Positions 24,692-27,982 of a DNA stretch of 27,982 nt are shown one piece after another. Under the pieces are notes generated by a model. The model was given only the letters and a program-made list of their open reading frames with translations. It did no database searches and was not told where the DNA came from. Both the position numbers and the translations under genes were made by a program. Positions within the stretch are counted from its first letter, which is position 1. Each line of letters opens with the position of its first letter. Source of the stretch: an uncultured Ignavibacteriales bacterium (lineage in GTDB: Bacteria; Bacteroidota; Ignavibacteria; Ignavibacteriales; Ignavibacteriaceae); contig CAJXGP010000003.1 in NCBI GenBank assembly GCA_913053915.1, positions 1-27,982 of the forward strand, in the 5' to 3' direction.

Positions 24692-26513
24692 TTCCTACCT
24701 CCTCATTTTCTTTTTCTTCTTTGTTAAATTGTCCGGTTAATGTTAAGCCAAGCGTAAAATAGAAACTCAGCTCATTGATAGAAAATTTTGCGAAATCACT
24801 GTTTATGAAATATAGTCCTATCGACTCTTCCATCTTTCTGTAATAATTTTTCTTATATTCTTCGAGTTTATTTATTATCTCCGGAAGCAGCCGCTTTGCC
24901 ACCCTCTCATCAATTTTTAATCCGTTTAATCTTGATTGAAACGGCTTAGCCTGTTTGTCTGAAAATTGTATATTCAATAATTTTCCGGCCAAAACTCCCT
25001 CTAAAAATAAGGCTTTTTTAGTATCATGATCAAATATACCATTCTCACTAAAAAATTCTTCATATTGACCATTCTTTGTATTCATCTTAAACATCCCTCC
25101 TTTTAGTAACTTTATTTCTTTTATATACAAAATAATTTTGTATGCTTTTAGTGCATCTACATTAAAACTAAATTCTTCTCCATTTAAAAAATCTTTTCTT
25201 ATCTTAGACATCATTCTATTTAATAGAAACTCAAGGGATATTTCCCTACCCGTAAAGATATTGCTTAATATTAAAAGGAAATCCTTATCATAATTACCTT
25301 CTATTTTGCTATTACCAAAAAAATTTCGGATGAATTTAAATGAAAAATCAAACTTTATCGCTCCATTCTTTGTTGGAATTTCTTTGAATATATCAACCTT
25401 CCTTTTATCTATATTATATTTGGCTTCTATTAGGTAGTTTAATCTTGTAGGAGCAATCTCTTCAATGCGAAGCAGAATGTTAAATGCACTATTGACAACT
25501 TTGTAAAATATAAAATTAAAGTTTACAATATTTCCTTCTCTTGAAAGTTCCTTTAATATTCTTTCTTCAGTTGTTTCTATACGCGCCGAGTTAGTTTGCT
25601 TTAATGAGAAATCGGCATAATTATTCATCCTTTTAAGAAGTTGCTGCAATATATCTTCATCAGGATAAACAAGCTGTGGGATAATCAAATATGTAAACCC
25701 GCAGAATTTATCAAAATTTAGATATTTTTTAATATATTCTCTGCCTCGCTCAAGAACAATAGCGCAATCAAGACAAACAGGATAATTTTTCCACGCCTTT
25801 TTTTGCTCAAATCCTCCGGTAACCATCCCTTTCTTGTGAACTGTGTAAAATTTATATGTATCGACAAAACCCAAAACTGTAGTTGTTTTGTGACATAAAT
25901 AACATTGTTTTTCATCGCTTTTACTTTCTACGTTATATTTAGAATAATAACCACAGTATGCATTCTTTAAAAGTGTTTGCTTAAAAGCATCGAGATCACC
26001 AACATACAACTCTATATTATCTTTCATAAATGTCAGCGTAATTACCCCTCCATCCCGCACTGCCATTTCTGTCCCGCTTTTTTTTACAACTGAGAGATCC
26101 ATGTCTTTTACGAAACTAATAAGATCGCCTAATATCTTATCTTTATTATTTTGGATCGCATCATTGATCTTATTTAAGAGTATTTTATCTTTTTCGGAAA
26201 AATTATCTTTATTTTTATCCAAAAAAACTCTTACAGATTTAAGCACTTTTACGCGAAATGTTGTTTCGATATCAGTTATTTTCGCTGTAGGTGTATAGTT
26301 TACGCCATTGCCCTTATTAGCTTTGTAAAAATATCTCGATTTCTTATTTTTATCATATTCCTCATAATCGATATTGCAGTATGAAACACTATCCGGATCG
26401 TCAATATTAAACTTTACTTTGAAGACATGTTTGTAGGGAACTCCGATATTTTCTATGAATTCAAAATCGTCCGGCTTCTGAATATATCCTATCTCATATA
26501 ACGCTTCAATCAT
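24684..26513 (-). CDS. cas8b: Cas8b (Csh1-type large subunit), type I-B
   Basis: Cas8b is the large Cascade subunit that recognises the PAM and recruits Cas3. The 609-residue protein has the Csh1/TM1802 family's zinc-finger pair CYLC (Cys204, Cys207) and CLDC (Cys247, Cys250), separated by ~40 residues with GFVDTYKFYTVHKKG between, and a helical C-terminal part that may serve as an internal Cas11 start. I set the start at ATG 26513 (MIEALYEIGYIQK) because GGAGGG lies a few bases upstream; the ATG at 26525 would overlap that site. Spacing from cas6 is ~56 nt. Confidence 0.9.
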   Translation of the reverse strand: MIEALYEIGYIQKPDDFEFIENIGVPYKHVFKVKFNIDDPDSVSYCNIDYEEYDKNKKSRYFYKANKGNGVNYTPTAKITDIETTFRVKVLKSVRVFLDKNKDNFSEKDKILLNKINDAIQNNKDKILGDLISFVKDMDLSVVKKSGTEMAVRDGGVITLTFMKDNIELYVGDLDAFKQTLLKNAYCGYYSKYNVESKSDEKQCYLCHKTTTVLGFVDTYKFYTVHKKGMVTGGFEQKKAWKNYPVCLDCAIVLERGREYIKKYLNFDKFCGFTYLIIPQLVYPDEDILQQLLKRMNNYADFSLKQTNSARIETTEERILKELSREGNIVNFNFIFYKVVNSAFNILLRIEEIAPTRLNYLIEAKYNIDKRKVDIFKEIPTKNGAIKFDFSFKFIRNFFGNSKIEGNYDKDFLLILSNIFTGREISLEFLLNRMMSKIRKDFLNGEEFSFNVDALKAYKIILYIKEIKLLKGGMFKMNTKNGQYEEFFSENGIFDHDTKKALFLEGVLAGKLLNIQFSDKQAKPFQSRLNGLKIDERVAKRLLPEIINKLEEYKKNYYRKMEESIGLYFINSDFAKFSINELSFYFTLGLTLTGQFNKEEKENEEVGNE

Positions 26514-26569
26514 TCTGCCCTCCATTCCTAACCGTTAGACACTTTTCCGAATATCAATATCCAAGCACT

Positions 26570-27322
26570 CTATCTAACTATCTCCACCATACCAAAACCT
26601 TGACTATTGCGGCTTCCAAGCCCCGCGTCAAGCGCAAATCTCAAGAGATCCCTGTCTCCGGACAGCACATATCTTCCAAGCCATCCTTTCACAACAGTTT
26701 TTCTGCCATTGCTGACAAAATATCTGACACGCTCATTTCTGTTGCCACTATATAGCGGCTTAATGAAAATACTACCCGGCGCTTCCCTATTATAGAGCGC
26801 TCCCCACTTTTTTATCATATTGTTATTTATTAACCTGCCGAACTCATCTTCAAACGAGCTGTAGTAGTGCGTCAGTTTCCTACCATCAGGTTTTACTAAA
26901 GTTGAATGCACTTCAATCGGGGTCATTGCGCTAACGGTTATAGAACTACCGTCTATTGCCCTATCCTTCATAACACTGATAGATTCTACGGACACCTTAT
27001 TGTTACCGAAATCAAGATCTCTCGCACGGATTATATTGCCTGCAAATTGGGTCATAATCCAATCTACCGGAGATGATAAATAAAAACTTATTTTGTTGAA
27101 AAATGTAAAGGTTTGGGTATTCCGATTTATTATTCCCCTTTCCCTAATTTCAGAAAAGACAAAAAGTTTAAACTTCCTACTGCCGAATTCGAAACCATAT
27201 TCATGAAGCCATGCCGAGTCCATTCTGTCCAAATACTGATATATCAATCCCTGCAGAATATTATTATAGCTCTGCCTTATTGTTATATTATTATCTGAAA
27301 TAAGATGAACAAGAACCCTCAT
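26570..27322 (-). CDS. cas6: Cas6 crRNA endonuclease
   Basis: Cas6 cuts the pre-crRNA inside each repeat, leaving an 8-nt 5' handle. The 250-residue protein has two ferredoxin-like halves, a His at position 40 (SAWLHEYGF), the usual place for the catalytic His, and the C-terminal glycine-rich loop GLGSRNSQGFGMVEI. The start at 27322 has AAGGGTAGG directly upstream. It is the first gene of the operon, behind a strong promoter. Since the III-D module contains no Cas6 of its own, this enzyme probably processes guides for both modules. Confidence 0.93.
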   Translation of the reverse strand: MRVLVHLISDNNITIRQSYNNILQGLIYQYLDRMDSAWLHEYGFEFGSRKFKLFVFSEIRERGIINRNTQTFTFFNKISFYLSSPVDWIMTQFAGNIIRARDLDFGNNKVSVESISVMKDRAIDGSSITVSAMTPIEVHSTLVKPDGRKLTHYYSSFEDEFGRLINNNMIKKWGALYNREAPGSIFIKPLYSGNRNERVRYFVSNGRKTVVKGWLGRYVLSGDRDLLRFALDAGLGSRNSQGFGMVEIVR

Positions 27323-27393
27323 ATCCTACCCTTCTTTTTTATGCGATATAAACTGAGATGAGTATTATAAATAGCTCAGCGACAATGTTCCTG

Positions 27394-27422
27394 AGTATAT
27401 CTCTATCTTTTTATTATGTCAA
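27394..27422 (-). promoter_or_regulatory. Sigma-70-type promoter of the CRISPR operon
   Basis: On the minus strand a consensus -35 TTGACA (27422-27417) is followed after exactly 17 nt by TATACT (27399-27394). Transcription would start near 27387 and give a ~65-nt leader before cas6. A second TTGACA (27440-27435) with CATAAT 16 nt later overlaps it. The 10-bp palindrome ACAATATTGT (27428-27437) lies between the two -35 boxes and could be an operator. Confidence 0.72.
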
Positions 27423-27495
27423 GCACAACAATATTGTCAATGATTACTTTTTTTTATCCTATTGGCGAAATCTTATGGAGCATTGTAAAACACTT

Positions 27496-27590
27496 GTTTC
27501 AATTCCTTATAGGTAGAGTCAAAAGGATGAAGTAAAAACTCAAAAAGGAAGATATTATAAGTTTCAAATATCTACCTTATAAAATTAAAA
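27496..27590 (-). CRISPR. CRISPR repeat plus a decayed second repeat, 35-nt spacer-like gap
   Basis: Positions 27496-27525 start GTTTCAATTCCTTATAGGTA, the same 20 bases as known 30-nt repeats of type I-B/III loci (reverse form ending ACCTATAAGGAATTGAAAC); the last bases, GAGTCAAAAG, are less standard. Read on the minus strand, the same direction as the cas genes, it ends in the ATTGAAAC handle. A weaker match, GTTTCAAATATCTACCTTAT, starts at 27561, 35 nt later. Its 3' half overlaps the reading frame of the truncated hyuA, so this second unit may be partly chance. No further units and no leader are seen. Confidence 0.65.
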
Positions 27591-27982
27591 GAAGAAAAAG
27601 TTCAAGCAGTAGCTTTTTGTTTTATGAATTCTTATTTGAATAATGAAAATGAAAACAAGGCAACAGAATACCTAAGAAAAGCGTTGCCCGATACATTTAT
27701 TTCCGCTTCTTATGAAGTTTTACCTTCCGTAAGATTTTATGAAAGAGTAAGCACAACAGTTGTCAATGCTTACATCGGAGTGGTGGTTGATTCTTATCTA
27801 AAATCCTTATTAGGGAAATTAGAAAAACTGAATTTCAACGGTAAGTTAATGATTATGCAATCTAACGGAGGAGTTGTAACGCCTGAAATTGCTTGTAAAA
27901 TTGCTGCTGTTGCTGTGCTGTCTGGCCCTGCTGCTGCACCAATTGCAGGTGCTTATTATGCTAATTTATTGGGATATGATAA
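27561..27982 (+). pseudogene. hyuA: Hydantoinase/oxoprolinase (HyuA-type) fragment, 5'-truncated
   Basis: The only plus-strand gene. The frame is open from 27561 (a stop lies at 27558-27560) to the window end. From ~27600 it reads like the middle of HyuA-type ATP-dependent hydantoinase/oxoprolinase or acetone-carboxylase beta subunits: VQAVAFCFMNSYLNNENE, SASYEVLPSVRFYERVSTTVVNAYIG, LMIMQSNGGVV and LSGPAAAPIAGAYYA. These enzymes are ~680-700 residues and this part corresponds to about residue 190 onward. The N-terminal ATP-binding third, a start codon and a ribosome site are missing; instead the CRISPR remnant abuts it. The first in-frame ATG (27624) lies inside the conserved core. The gene therefore looks cut by the arrival or loss of DNA at this junction; its 3' end lies outside the window. 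Confidence 0.82.

Noticed and set aside
27462..27491. A third repeat-like unit containing ATCTTATGGAG and ending GTAAAAC just before the 27496 repeat
   Set aside because: Only about 13 of 30 bases match and it lies 4 nt from the next unit, leaving no room for a spacer; expected by chance in AT-rich DNA.

Overview
The window is AT-rich and almost every gene lies on the minus strand. The organism looks like a low-GC, diderm, anaerobic or denitrifying bacterium: it has lipoproteins with lipoboxes, a Tat-exported periplasmic nitrous oxide reductase and good Shine-Dalgarno sites. The sequence alone does not give a species.

Region 1 (1-9,639) is a nitrous-oxide-reduction operon, read from high to low coordinates: nosZ, nosL, nosR, nosD, nosF, nosY, a two-gene toxin-antitoxin-like pair (helical 88-aa protein plus TumE-like protein), and a nosX/apbE-type lipoprotein gene cut to about half its normal length. 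The 5' part of nadB follows at the window edge. NosZ is the enzyme, NosDFY and NosL supply copper and maturation, NosR is the flavin/iron-sulfur membrane partner, and NosX should flavinylate NosR. The truncated nosX, the lack of a normal start codon in nadB and a local rise in GC all fall within about 300 bp, so this looks like a rearrangement junction.

Region 2 (9,640-10,103) is intergenic. It holds a candidate nosZ promoter with a 16-bp perfect palindrome over its -10 box, then two decayed CRISPR repeats about one spacer apart.

Region 3 (10,104-27,322) is a 13-gene CRISPR-Cas cluster on one strand, with overlapping or closely spaced genes. The promoter-proximal half is a complete type I-B interference set (cas6, cas8b, cas7, cas5, cas3) plus cas4. 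It is followed by a Card1/Can2-like CARF-nuclease gene and a type III-D module: HD-less cas10, cas7, csx10 with a helical C-terminal tail, a double-domain cas7, csx19, a large RAMP of the TIGR03986 type, and a Csx1/Csx2-type CARF-HEPN RNase gene. One Cas6 would have to serve both systems. There is no cas1, cas2 or intact array. The III-D gene set resembles the III-Dv complex of Synechocystis, but with the Cas7 and Cas5-Cas11 parts as separate genes.

Region 4 (27,323-27,982) holds a strong sigma-70-type promoter for the CRISPR operon, one well-preserved CRISPR repeat, a weaker second one, and then a plus-strand 5'-truncated hydantoinase/oxoprolinase (HyuA-type) gene. Repeat remnants in the same orientation therefore sit at both ends of the Cas cluster, which suggests the island was inserted or trimmed by recombination.
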